Shown one piece after another: positions 27,628-37,122 of a stretch of DNA of 64,000 nucleotides; the stretch's first letter is position 1, and each line of letters begins with the position of its first letter. Where the stretch lies: NCBI GenBank assembly GCA_026709415.1, contig JAPOSZ010000003.1, positions 62,001 through 126,000 on the forward strand, written 5' to 3'. The notes beneath the pieces were generated by a model. It ran no database searches. It was not told the DNA's origin and saw nothing but the letters and a program-made list of their open reading frames with translations. The translations under genes and the position numbers were made by a program. Source of the stretch: Flavobacteriaceae bacterium. Lineage in GTDB: Bacteria; Bacteroidota; Bacteroidia; Flavobacteriales; Flavobacteriaceae.

Positions 27628-28987
27628 TTTGTTTTTGAATTTTATCCACAAGTGCATCCGCTTTTTCTTGTGTTTGTGCTTCGGTGTAAATCCTAACGAT
27701 AGGTTCTGTATTTGATTCTCTGATATGAACCCAGCTTTGGTCAAAATCTATTTTCACACCATCCGTTAAATCTGGATTCCATTGTTGATACAACTCTTTG
27801 ATTCTTGAAAGAGCTTTTTCTATGCGTTGTTTTGAAGCCATACTAACCTTGTCCTTAGACATATAGTATTGAGGATAGGTTGCTTTCAATGCTGAAACCG
27901 TTTTTTTTCGCTCAGCCAATAGACTTAAAAAAAGAGCGGCCCCATTGAGTGCATCTCTACCATAATGAAGTTTGGGATAGATAATTCCTCCACTACCCTC
28001 TCCCCCTATCACAGCGTTGATTTGTTTCATTTTTTCTACAACAAAAAATTCGCCAACCGATGAAGTAAAGTATTCACAGCCATATTGATTTGTGATATCT
28101 CTTACGGCTCTTGTTGTGGATAGATTAGAAACCGTTGGTCCCTTTTCTTTGCTTAAGACATAATCCGTACAAGCGACAATGGTATATTCTTCACCGAAAG
28201 GGATGCCCTTTTCATCGATGAATACCAAACGATCCACATCTGGATCAACGGCAATGCCTAAATCAGCTTTTGTAGCGATCACCTTTTGGGATAGTTGACT
28301 TAAATTTTTTGCCAATGGTTCTGGATCTCTATTGAATTTTCCATCTACTTTCTGATTGATGATTTCATATTGAATATCAAAGGCTTTCAGTAAAAGTGGA
28401 AAAGCCAATGAACCCGTTGAATTAATGGTATCAATCACCACTTTAAACTTTCTTTTTTTGATGGCTACAGAATTGACTGTGTCAAGTGATAAGATTCCTT
28501 GAATATGATGATCAATAGCCTCATTAAATTCAGTCAGTTGGCCTAATTCATCAACGGAAGCAAACTTGAATTTTCCAGTGGCCGCTATTTTTAAAAGATG
28601 TTGTCCAAAACTCTTAGAGATAATCTGCCCTTGTTCATCGAGCATTTTCAATGCATTCCAATGTCGTTGATTATGACTTGCTGTTAGAATAATACCACCC
28701 GATGCGTTAGATTCTAAAACATTGTATTCCACTGTAGGTGTTGTAGACAGCCCCAAGTCGATCACATCAATTCCCATGGCCAAAAGATTATGCATCACCA
28801 AACCTTGAACCATAGATCCAGAAATCCGACCGTCTCTACCAACCATGACCGATGGTTTTGAATGTTTTTCTAAAAGTATCGTTGCATAAGCTGAAGTGAA
28901 TTTTATGATATCTAATGGGGTTAAATTCTCCCCTGGAACGCCCCCTATTGTTCCTCGAAATCCTGAAACTGATTTAATTAATGGCAT
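27617..28987 (-). CDS. glmM: Phosphoglucosamine mutase-like protein
   Basis: The 456-residue protein belongs to the alpha-D-phosphohexomutase family. The phosphoserine loop is LTASHNQRHWNALK (Ser104), with Gln where most have Pro. The metal loop is DPDVDRLVF. The sugar-binding loop is GGEGSGGIIYP, and a phosphate-binding RIYTEAQ-like tail ends the protein. In Bacteroidota this protein interconverts glucosamine-6-P and -1-P for cell-wall precursors; phosphomannomutase activity cannot be excluded. It starts ATGCCATTAATT at 28987. Confidence 0.85.
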   Translation of the reverse strand: MPLIKSVSGFRGTIGGVPGENLTPLDIIKFTSAYATILLEKHSKPSVMVGRDGRISGSMVQGLVMHNLLAMGIDVIDLGLSTTPTVEYNVLESNASGGIILTASHNQRHWNALKMLDEQGQIISKSFGQHLLKIAATGKFKFASVDELGQLTEFNEAIDHHIQGILSLDTVNSVAIKKRKFKVVIDTINSTGSLAFPLLLKAFDIQYEIINQKVDGKFNRDPEPLAKNLSQLSQKVIATKADLGIAVDPDVDRLVFIDEKGIPFGEEYTIVACTDYVLSKEKGPTVSNLSTTRAVRDITNQYGCEYFTSSVGEFFVVEKMKQINAVIGGEGSGGIIYPKLHYGRDALNGAALFLSLLAERKKTVSALKATYPQYYMSKDKVSMASKQRIEKALSRIKELYQQWNPDLTDGVKIDFDQSWVHIRESNTEPIVRIYTEAQTQEKADALVDKIQKQIKK

Positions 28988-29115
28988 CTAAACTTTTTTT
29001 TTTGAAATAAATTGATGAATCTGGTCAAACTAGATAGCTGAACGGGTCGGTCATATTCTGCTTAATCAAACGATTTTATTTGTTTACTGACGGTGAATAA
29101 CTCCACAGACCTCAT

Positions 29116-30867
29116 TCAATCCTTTTCCATCATGGGGTTGCCTGATTCATGGTCACCATTTGAGATAGGCAAAAGATTTATAGCACTCCAACCCAACTCT
29201 TTGGAGTCATTCTTCCCTTTCAGATTTCTTTTAGCCACAACGACGACCCAACTTCCATTCGAGTAATCTCCAACTATGTTTGGTGGCACAAACACATCAT
29301 CAACAAATCCATACCCTTTTTCACGAACTTTCAGTTTTCCTTCTTTACGAGTAATCCACTCGGTTTCCATAAAACTTCCAATCTCAGCTTGGTATGTTAT
29401 AAGTTTCTTTTTGTTTTTTTGAGAGAAACATCTCAGGGCTATCGGGCTGCCCAAAAGCCACTGGCTTACTTCTTTGAATTTAGAGTAATACAATAAAGCA
29501 TATTCTGTAGGAGAAATATAAACAGACGCTAAACCTTTTGGGGTGTTATGATGGTCTAAAACTCCGTGAATCGATAAAAGACAATCAAATCGTTCTCCAT
29601 CATCTCTCGTTTCTAGGGCTAAAACCGAGACGCGATTTTGTTCCCTATTTATTAATAATCGTACTGGGGTTCCCGATTCGAATAAGGCACCATCGGGAAA
29701 ACGCTTCACTGGAACGATGGTGGATTCAGAAGAAGTTTCAGATTTATATGCGAATTTTAGCATTTTCTTTCCCGTTTTAAAGTCAAATATCTCAAGAAAA
29801 TTACCATCATACCACTGGTCTTCAAAGACAACTGATTCTCCCTTTTTTTCATATTGTGATAGGATACCCTCTATATTTTCAGGAATTACGGTATTTAAAT
29901 ACCATTCGGATGCCGTATGAGATGTGGTTGAATCAAGGACTCTCCAACCCAACATTTCACGTATCGAAATATTTTGCTTTATCGCCCATTTAGCTAGTAT
30001 CGGTTCCCTCAAGTTCATTGCTAGTTGCCATATATGTTCTAAAACTTTCACAGCAAATTTCTTTTCGCTAGCAACGCGATAAGCTTTCACATAAGTGGCC
30101 AATGCTAACTGCGGCGATTTGATTCGATGACATTGCGCAAGAGCTTGCCATGACCAATAGTCATGATACTTCTTTTTAACCACAAATTCAATGTGTTGTT
30201 GAGCCTCGTCAAATCGTTCTAACTGGATAAGAATCTGGCCCATACGGTATCGTAGCCAAATCGGATCAGGAACTTGTGCCTTTGATAAGGTCATATCGAT
30301 AAATTCCAGAGTGAATTCCAGTATCGAATGATCATAATTTGTTGGATTTTTAGCTACCAACTTTCCCACAGCAACCGCTAATCGTCCAACGAGTGATGGA
30401 TAATCTTTATCCGATTCCTTGGACGGATTATTTTGAAAATCCTCTTCCCGGAAACTGTCTATCCCCATCCATTGAATCATTTTAGGGGTAAAATCAGGGA
30501 GGGGTTGTCGTTGGAGCAGTTGCGCTATCATGAGGCTAAATTGAAGATTGGGTTTTTCTAATTTTAGCTTGTCGTACTCATAAAACAGTTTTTTAATGCG
30601 GTCATGAACATCCATTAAAACCTTTTCTTCAGAAGGCGGTTGAAGAATAATTTGCTTGATTTTATCATATAAAACCCATGCATATTCATTTTTCAAATGC
30701 AAATCATCAGGATACTGACTCATGAATTGTCGCCCTTGTGTTAGAGCATCTTCTATCTGCCCTGATTTGCGTAAATCTTTAACTTCTTGAAATGGATATG
30801 CTGGCATCATCAAAAAAGTTGATGAGTCGGCAGTTGATGATGCCATTTGGTTTGACGTGACAGCCAT
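29116..30867 (-). CDS. TPR-like protein with C-terminal OB-fold-like region
   Basis: The 583-residue protein has a start like VKDLRKSGQIEDALTQGRQFMSQYPDD, a TPR-type helix pair, then more helical repeats (for example QILIQLERFDEAQQHIEFVV and WQALAQCHRIKSPQLALATY, residues 215-270). The C-terminal third is beta-rich with KGLASVYISPTEYALLYYSK, and later RKEGKLKVREKGYGFVDDVFVPPNI, an S1/cold-shock-like OB pattern. It is hydrophilic and without a signal peptide, so cytosolic. RNA or DNA binding is an inference from the OB-like end. I recall similar TPR/OB proteins in conflict or stress loci but cannot verify it here. It stands alone. Confidence 0.6.
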   Translation of the reverse strand: MAVTSNQMASSTADSSTFLMMPAYPFQEVKDLRKSGQIEDALTQGRQFMSQYPDDLHLKNEYAWVLYDKIKQIILQPPSEEKVLMDVHDRIKKLFYEYDKLKLEKPNLQFSLMIAQLLQRQPLPDFTPKMIQWMGIDSFREEDFQNNPSKESDKDYPSLVGRLAVAVGKLVAKNPTNYDHSILEFTLEFIDMTLSKAQVPDPIWLRYRMGQILIQLERFDEAQQHIEFVVKKKYHDYWSWQALAQCHRIKSPQLALATYVKAYRVASEKKFAVKVLEHIWQLAMNLREPILAKWAIKQNISIREMLGWRVLDSTTSHTASEWYLNTVIPENIEGILSQYEKKGESVVFEDQWYDGNFLEIFDFKTGKKMLKFAYKSETSSESTIVPVKRFPDGALFESGTPVRLLINREQNRVSVLALETRDDGERFDCLLSIHGVLDHHNTPKGLASVYISPTEYALLYYSKFKEVSQWLLGSPIALRCFSQKNKKKLITYQAEIGSFMETEWITRKEGKLKVREKGYGFVDDVFVPPNIVGDYSNGSWVVVVAKRNLKGKNDSKELGWSAINLLPISNGDHESGNPMMEKD

Positions 30868-30916
30868 ACAGTTGACTTCTCAACAAATTGATGAAGAACT
30901 AACGAGTTGAACATCG

Positions 30917-30950
30917 CAAAACTATACATCACCACTTTCCGGAAACTCAA
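30917..30950 (-). promoter_or_regulatory. Putative promoter of the TPR/OB-fold gene
   Basis: On the minus strand TTG (30948-30950) and TAGTTTTG (30917-30924) are separated by 23 bases. The -7 box is a full match and the spacing is slightly long. It lies 49 bases before the ATG at 30867. Confidence 0.4.
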
Positions 30951-30961
30951 TGTTTGTTCTT

Positions 30962-31126
30962 TTATATCCAAGAAGTATACTTGTCTATAGCTTCCTCTGC
31001 AAGCTTTCTATACTCGACATCCGATTTCCCAATTAGAGATAACACATCATCGATTGACATTTCTCTTGACTCATGAAAAAAAGGTTCCTTATTTTGCTCC
31101 TTTATTCTTCTCAATATAGAAAGCAT
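30962..31126 (-). CDS. Possible small protein (54 residues)
   Basis: The 376-base gap 30868-31243 holds this minus-strand frame: MLSILRRIKEQNKEPFFHES, then REMSIDDVLSLIGK and a helical end LAEEAIDKYTSWI, closed by TAA. It is hydrophilic, with normal amino acid use and two predicted helices. No family is recognised and no clear promoter or ribosome-binding site is seen. It could be an antitoxin-like peptide or chance. Confidence 0.35.
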   Translation of the reverse strand: MLSILRRIKEQNKEPFFHESREMSIDDVLSLIGKSDVEYRKLAEEAIDKYTSWI

Positions 31127-31243
31127 GTTGACATTCAGAATTTGATACTGAACTGCAAGTATAATGTTTTATGAAATAAGTGAAAGTTCATCTCAAAAAA
31201 GTGATATGCTCACATATCGTTTGATGAAAACAAATCATTTGAA

Positions 31244-31819
31244 ATGAATTTTTTAGCACACATCTACCTATCAGGTGATGATCAAATGATTGGTCTCGCC
31301 AATTTGGTGGCCGATAAAATCAAAGGCAAACAATACCTAAAATACAAACCAAAAATCCAAAAAGGCATACTCTTACACCGACAAATTGACCATTATGCGG
31401 ATTCAAACCCTTTGTTTTGTATCATAGCCAATAAGCTCTTTCCAAACTACCGTCACTACAGTCGTGTTATTGTCGATATGTATTTTGACCATTTTCTCTC
31501 AAATCATTGGAACAACTATAGTAAGAAATCGCTTCACAACTATTCCAAAGAGTTTTATGCTTTTGCTTTGCAACATCAACGCCTCTTTCCCAACAAAATT
31601 CAATTTTTTATTCAACGGCTCGTTCGGTACAATTGGCTCATGAAGTATCAAGATTTAGAAGACTTACAAAAGATACTTTGGCAAATGGAACAACGATTAA
31701 CATATCCTTGTCCGATTAGTGAAAGTATTCATGATTTAAAAACAAATTATGACTATTTTGAAAAATTGTTTTTAGCCTTTTTCGAACAAATAAACAAACA
31801 CTTGAAATATAATTCATAA
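31244..31819 (+). CDS. ACP phosphodiesterase (AcpH-like, DUF479)
   Basis: The 191-residue product begins MNFLAHIYLSGDDQMIGLANLVAD and carries KGILLHRQIDHYAD and VIVDMYFDHFLSNHW, the histidine- and aspartate-rich motifs of DUF479 acyl carrier protein phosphodiesterases, an HD-like fold. AcpH removes the 4'-phosphopantetheine arm from ACP. Length and order match. It is followed closely by ggt (4 bases). Confidence 0.9.
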   Translation: MNFLAHIYLSGDDQMIGLANLVADKIKGKQYLKYKPKIQKGILLHRQIDHYADSNPLFCIIANKLFPNYRHYSRVIVDMYFDHFLSNHWNNYSKKSLHNYSKEFYAFALQHQRLFPNKIQFFIQRLVRYNWLMKYQDLEDLQKILWQMEQRLTYPCPISESIHDLKTNYDYFEKLFLAFFEQINKHLKYNS

Positions 31820-31823
31820 ATAA

Positions 31824-33506
31824 TTGATAAATAAAATATTAAAATCGATAGTATACGGCCTTTTATTGTGTTTCATAACACTTCATTGCAATCACCATAA
31901 ACCAGCAACTGCCGCTGTCGTTTCAGCTCGAAAAGAAGCTTCCAAAATAGGGATTGACATCATCAAGCAAGGAGGAAATGCTTTTGATGCCGCCGTAGCT
32001 GTCGGATTTGCATTGACGGTATGCTATCCTTTTGCTGGAAATATTGCTGGGGGGGGATTTATGGTTTACCGAACTCACGAAGGAGAAATCGGAAGTTTGG
32101 ATTATCGAGAAAAAGCCCCTCTGTTAGCTCATCGAGATATGTTTTTGGACTCTCTTGGAAAGAGCATGCCCCATCTTTCACGAATCGGAGGGCTGGCCAG
32201 TGGTGTCCCAGGATCCGTTGCTGGAATGGTAGAAATGCATCAGAAATTTGGCTCTTTACCTTGGGAGGTTGTTTTGCAACCAGCCATTGACTTAGCGCAA
32301 AAGGGCTTTCGAGTGACTAGAAAGCAAGCTAGTACGCTTCGTCGTCACCGAAAAATCATCATAGAAGTTAATGGTGAACACTCTTTGTATAGCCAGAAAC
32401 ACAAACATAGAAAACGCATCAAAAACCCTGAACTAGCCAAGACACTAGAAATCATTCAAAAAAATGGTCATGATGGATTTTACAAAGGAGAAGTGGCCGA
32501 AAAATTAATACAAAAAGTCCAAGAAACTGGGGGCATCATCACTCAAGAAGATTTTGATTTATATCGGGCTATTTGGAGAGATCCCATCGAATTTGATTAT
32601 AATGATTTGACGATTTATTCCATGGGACCACCATCATCAGGCGGTATTTGCATCGGGCAAATACTGAAAATGGCCGAACCGCACCCTTTAGATCAATTCG
32701 GACATAATTCACTGAAAAGCATTCAAGTTTTGGTAGAAGCTCAGCGACGATCCTTTGCCGATCGCTCCCATTTTTTAGGTGATGGAGATTTTGTATCCAT
32801 CCCTATGGATAGTTTATTAGATGATAACTATCTCTCTGATCGAATGCGTTCGATGGACTTTGAAAAGGCAACCAAATCCGAAGATATATTGCCGGGTGTA
32901 TTATCTGAAAGAGAAAATTTCAATACCACTCATTATTCCATTATTGACCCCCGAGGAAATGCCGTAGCCGTGACAACGACACTCAATGGAGCTTACGGTT
33001 CTAAAGTCTATGTGGAAGAATTAGGCACCTTTTTAAATAATGAAATGGATGATTTTGTTTCGAACCCTGGTGAGCCCAATATGTTCGGTATGCTAGGTGG
33101 TCAAGCCAATGCGATTGAACCTCAAAAACGTATGCTTAGCTCAATGACACCGACCATTGTTGAAAAAAATGGACAATTGGCTTTGATAGTTGGTACCCCG
33201 GGAGGCCCCACCATTATTACATCGGTAGTCCAAACGATTCTAAATGTGTTTGAATATGAGATGAGTGCACAAGAAGCTGTTGAAGCCCCTCGATTCCACC
33301 ATCAATGGTATCCAGATGTAATCGTTATGGAACCAGATTTATTTGAACCTCAACTCATTGATTCGCTCATAGAAAAACAATATAATGTCAGTGAAGAGTA
33401 TACTAGGATTATGGGAAGAGTCGATGCCATTAAAGTCGATAGTTTGGGAACGATTTCAACGGGAGCAGATCCACGGGGTGATGATTATGCTGCCATTTTA
33501 AGATAA
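31824..33506 (+). CDS. ggt: Gamma-glutamyltransferase
   Basis: This secreted enzyme cleaves gamma-glutamyl bonds, for example in glutathione, and self-cleaves into two subunits. The 560-residue precursor starts with TTG at 31824; a hydrophobic stretch (GLLLCFITLHC) ends in a Cys that could be lipidated. The large subunit has ASKIGIDIIKQGGNAFDAAVAVGF and AGNIAGGGFMVY. Cleavage is before Thr368 in NTTHYSIID, the nucleophile. Later GTPGGPTIITSVVQ and EAPRFHHQW also fit. There is no upstream ATG in frame, which supports the TTG. It overlaps no neighbour and is followed by uvrA. Confidence 0.93.
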   Translation: MINKILKSIVYGLLLCFITLHCNHHKPATAAVVSARKEASKIGIDIIKQGGNAFDAAVAVGFALTVCYPFAGNIAGGGFMVYRTHEGEIGSLDYREKAPLLAHRDMFLDSLGKSMPHLSRIGGLASGVPGSVAGMVEMHQKFGSLPWEVVLQPAIDLAQKGFRVTRKQASTLRRHRKIIIEVNGEHSLYSQKHKHRKRIKNPELAKTLEIIQKNGHDGFYKGEVAEKLIQKVQETGGIITQEDFDLYRAIWRDPIEFDYNDLTIYSMGPPSSGGICIGQILKMAEPHPLDQFGHNSLKSIQVLVEAQRRSFADRSHFLGDGDFVSIPMDSLLDDNYLSDRMRSMDFEKATKSEDILPGVLSERENFNTTHYSIIDPRGNAVAVTTTLNGAYGSKVYVEELGTFLNNEMDDFVSNPGEPNMFGMLGGQANAIEPQKRMLSSMTPTIVEKNGQLALIVGTPGGPTIITSVVQTILNVFEYEMSAQEAVEAPRFHHQWYPDVIVMEPDLFEPQLIDSLIEKQYNVSEEYTRIMGRVDAIKVDSLGTISTGADPRGDDYAAILR

Positions 33507-33533
33507 CCAACGACTTTCTATTTTGATTAAACG

Positions 33534-36383
33534 GTGACCGGTTCAAACAATTCAATCAATGTTTTTGGAGCTAGAGAACACAATCTTCAAAATATTGATG
33601 TGCAAATTCCAAGAGATAAACTCATTGTGATGACTGGATTATCTGGAAGTGGCAAATCCTCTTTAGCTTTTGACACTTTGTATGCTGAAGGTCAACGGAG
33701 ATATATTGAAACTTTTTCCACGTATATCAAACACCATATTTTAACGCTTGAACGTCCCGATGTGGATAAGGTTGAAGGGCTATCTCCCGTGATAGCTATT
33801 GAACAAAAAACCACCTCCAGAAATCCGCGTTCAACCGTTGGTACCGTCACTGAATTATACGATTTCATTCGTTTGCTCTATGCTCGTATTGGAACAGCCT
33901 TCAGTTATATCACTAACAAAAGGATGGTCAGCTATACCGATGACCAAATTCAAAACCTTATCCAAAAAGGATATACAAATAAAAAAATCGCCATTCTAGC
34001 ACCGCTCGTTCGAGATCGAAAAGGTCATTATCGTCAATTGTTTGCGTCATTGATTAAAAAGGGATTTACCAAGGTACGGATTGATGGAAAAGTTAAAGAC
34101 ATAAAACCCAACATGTCTGTAGAACGCTATGAAATTCATAATATCGAATTGGTGGTTGATCGCCTGATTATGAAATCTAATTCGGATGATAAAGTATTAA
34201 AAAGACTTGAAAAAGCCATACGATTAGCTATGGTCATGGGAAAAGAAAGCATCATGGTTCTAAATATAGAATCATCAGATGTGAGGTATTTCAGTCGAAA
34301 TTTAATGTGTCCCTATTCCGGTTTGTCATATCCCAAGCCCGAACCCAACACCTTTTCTTTTAATTCACGTAAAGGCATGTGTCCTAAATGTAAAGGCATT
34401 GGTCACTTGTCCATCATTGATTCAAAAAAAATCATTCCTGATGCCGGGTTGTCTATAAATCAAGGCGGAATTGCTGGAATGAATGCGACAAAAAATCGTT
34501 GGATATTTTCTGAATTTTCTCGTATTGCACAGTGTTTTGAGTTTTCCCTGGATAGCCCCATCCATAAAATCCCAAATGAAGCCATGGATATCATACTGCA
34601 TGGCTCTAAATCCAATTATAAAGTTCCATTGAAGGCATCAAAAATTACCAAGCACATTAAATTAGATTTTGAAGGCATTATTCCATATTTAAATTCTTTT
34701 AATAAAGACAATGCTTCTCATTCACATTGGAAATGGGTTTCCCAGTTCATGACTTCAACGGTGTGCGATGAATGTGGAGGAAATCGTTTAATTAAAACGG
34801 CTCAATTTTACAAGGTAGACGGTCAGTCTATAGGTGAAATATGTCAATGGGATTTAATTCGTTTAAGTCAATGGTTTAAAGCAATGCCTGATAGACTATC
34901 TAAGAATGAACACCTTATTGGGATTGAAATCATCAAAGAAATCAATTCAAGAATTCAATTTTTAAACGATGTCGGGTTAGGGTATCTTCATTTGAACAGA
35001 GATTCAGGAAGTCTCTCAGGTGGGGAATCTCAACGTATTCGTTTGGCCACACAAATAGGTTCTCAGTTGGTAGGAGTACTCTATATTCTAGACGAACCCA
35101 GCATTGGACTTCATCAAAGAGACAATCATCGATTAATTCATTCATTAAAAAACTTAAAAGATTTAGGCAACTCTATTATCGTGGTTGAACACGATAAAGA
35201 AATGATGTTACAAGCCGATTATCTGATCGACTTGGGACCTGGAGCGGGTCAAAATGGTGGAAAAGTTATTTCGATGGGGAAGCCATCAGAAATCAAATCT
35301 CAAAATACCCTAACCGGAAAATATTTGTCTGGAAAACTAGGAATTAATATCCCAAAGATTAGAAGAGCTGGCAATGGAAAATATATTCAGCTAAGAGGTT
35401 GTAGGGGTAATAATTTAAAATCAGTTAACCTTAAAATCCCTCTCGGGATGATGGTTGGGATTACAGGTGTTTCAGGAAGCGGAAAATCAAGTCTTATCAA
35501 TCATACGCTCTACCCCATTCTTAAAAATAAAATTTACAATAGTCACGATCCCATACCGCTACCCTATGAATCGATTAGTGGAACGACACATATCGATAAA
35601 GTGATTGACATTAATCAGTCACCTATTGGCAAAACACCCCGAAGTAACCCAGTAACCTATTGCAACATATTTTCTCATATCAGAAAGTTATTTGCTTCTA
35701 CTTTGGAGTCACAAATTCGAGGCTATGATATAGGGCGCTTTAGTTTTAATGTTAAAACGGGCCGGTGTAGTGAATGTATGGGACGAGGGGTTCAGGAAAT
35801 TGCTATGAATTTTCTACCTGATGTTGAAGTCGAATGTGATGTTTGTCACGGTAAACGATATAATGCTGAAACTTTGGAAATCAAATACAAAGGCAAAACG
35901 ATCAATGATGTATTGAATTTATCGTTTGATCAAGCTTGTGAGTTTTTCGAAAACATCCCTTCTCTAAAAAAGAAACTACAGGTATTGTGTGATGTGGGTT
36001 TGGGATACTTGACACTAGGGCAACGTTCTACCACCCTATCTGGAGGTGAGTCTCAAAGAATTAAATTGGCCCGTGAATTGACCAAAATTGCGACTGGGAA
36101 AACCATTTATATTTTAGATGAACCCACCACAGGACTGCATCTTGAAGATATCAGAGTCCTCCTCAAGGTTTTGAATATTTTAGTTGATAAAGGAAATACC
36201 ATATTAATTATTGAACATAATCTCGATGTGATTAAACAGGTCGACTACATCATTGATATGGGACCAGAAGGGGGACAAAATGGCGGGAAAATTGTGGCCA
36301 CCGGAACACCTGAAAAAATCGTTCAAAAGCAAAACAATCATACAGCACACTATCTGGCTAAAGAAATAAACCATTCCATATAA
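33534..36383 (+). CDS. uvrA: Excinuclease ABC subunit A
   Basis: UvrA scans DNA for damage and loads UvrB in nucleotide excision repair. The 949-residue protein has two ABC modules: Walker A GLSGSGKSS near residue 36 and GVSGSGKSS in the second half. There are two LSGGESQRI signatures and two 'ILDEPSIGLH/ILDEPTTGLH' Walker B segments. The C-terminal zinc module CSECMGRG...CDVCHGKR is intact. In the first zinc module the leading knuckle is CPYS rather than CPxC, a change seen in some Bacteroidota UvrA as far as I recall. It starts with GTG at 33534. Confidence 0.95.
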   Translation: MTGSNNSINVFGAREHNLQNIDVQIPRDKLIVMTGLSGSGKSSLAFDTLYAEGQRRYIETFSTYIKHHILTLERPDVDKVEGLSPVIAIEQKTTSRNPRSTVGTVTELYDFIRLLYARIGTAFSYITNKRMVSYTDDQIQNLIQKGYTNKKIAILAPLVRDRKGHYRQLFASLIKKGFTKVRIDGKVKDIKPNMSVERYEIHNIELVVDRLIMKSNSDDKVLKRLEKAIRLAMVMGKESIMVLNIESSDVRYFSRNLMCPYSGLSYPKPEPNTFSFNSRKGMCPKCKGIGHLSIIDSKKIIPDAGLSINQGGIAGMNATKNRWIFSEFSRIAQCFEFSLDSPIHKIPNEAMDIILHGSKSNYKVPLKASKITKHIKLDFEGIIPYLNSFNKDNASHSHWKWVSQFMTSTVCDECGGNRLIKTAQFYKVDGQSIGEICQWDLIRLSQWFKAMPDRLSKNEHLIGIEIIKEINSRIQFLNDVGLGYLHLNRDSGSLSGGESQRIRLATQIGSQLVGVLYILDEPSIGLHQRDNHRLIHSLKNLKDLGNSIIVVEHDKEMMLQADYLIDLGPGAGQNGGKVISMGKPSEIKSQNTLTGKYLSGKLGINIPKIRRAGNGKYIQLRGCRGNNLKSVNLKIPLGMMVGITGVSGSGKSSLINHTLYPILKNKIYNSHDPIPLPYESISGTTHIDKVIDINQSPIGKTPRSNPVTYCNIFSHIRKLFASTLESQIRGYDIGRFSFNVKTGRCSECMGRGVQEIAMNFLPDVEVECDVCHGKRYNAETLEIKYKGKTINDVLNLSFDQACEFFENIPSLKKKLQVLCDVGLGYLTLGQRSTTLSGGESQRIKLARELTKIATGKTIYILDEPTTGLHLEDIRVLLKVLNILVDKGNTILIIEHNLDVIKQVDYIIDMGPEGGQNGGKIVATGTPEKIVQKQNNHTAHYLAKEINHSI

Positions 36384-36388
36384 ACTTC

Positions 36389-37072
36389 ATGAGCACCAAA
36401 AAAACTTTGACTTGGCATCAAACCAAAACCCAAGACAATTGGATGATTTTTAAAGTCATCAGTGAATTTGTTGAAGCCTTTGACGCCCTAGAGTCTATTG
36501 GTCCATGTATTTCCATTTTTGGTTCAGCCCAAACAAAACCAAACCATCCAGACTATCAGCTCACCGTGGATATTTCAAAGGCTATTGTCAACTTGGGTTT
36601 TGGAATTATCAGTGGGGGAGGTCCAGGCATTATGGAAGCTGCCAATAAGGGAGCCCATCAAGCCAATGGGACTTCTGTTGGTTTACATATAGAATTGCCC
36701 TCAGAACAATTCAGCAATTCTTATATCGATAAAAATCGTTTAATCGCCTTTAAATATTTTTTTACTCGAAAAGTCATGTTTGTCAAATACGCTCAAGGAT
36801 TTGTGGTCATGCCTGGCGGTTTTGGCACTTTGGATGAGTTTTTTGAAGCGATTACATTGATTCAAACCCAAAAAATCAATCCATTTCCAATCGTATTGGT
36901 TGGCTCTGGCTATTGGAACGGTCTTTTGGATTGGTTGAATGACTCTTTGTTGAAAACAGGTAAAATTAAACCCCATGACACGGCCCTGTTTTCTGTTGTT
37001 GACACGACGAAAGAAGTTGTTGATAAAATCACAGCATTTCATAAAAAGGGAATTTATAAACCCAATTTTTAA
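36389..37072 (+). CDS. LOG family (TIGR00730) protein
   Basis: The 227-residue protein carries the LOG signature GGGPGIMEAANKGA and PGGFGTLDEFFEAI, with IFGSAQTK as the first Rossmann strand. LOG proteins hydrolyse nucleoside monophosphates (cytokinin-activating type or pyrimidine/purine nucleosidase activity in bacteria). The gene follows uvrA by 5 bases and is probably on its transcript. It starts at ATG 36389. Confidence 0.9.
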   Translation: MSTKKTLTWHQTKTQDNWMIFKVISEFVEAFDALESIGPCISIFGSAQTKPNHPDYQLTVDISKAIVNLGFGIISGGGPGIMEAANKGAHQANGTSVGLHIELPSEQFSNSYIDKNRLIAFKYFFTRKVMFVKYAQGFVVMPGGFGTLDEFFEAITLIQTQKINPFPIVLVGSGYWNGLLDWLNDSLLKTGKIKPHDTALFSVVDTTKEVVDKITAFHKKGIYKPNF

Positions 37073-37122
37073 GTCACGTCTTTGTTTCTTTTGAGTTAAC
37101 TTTTTATTTGGTGACAAATCAT

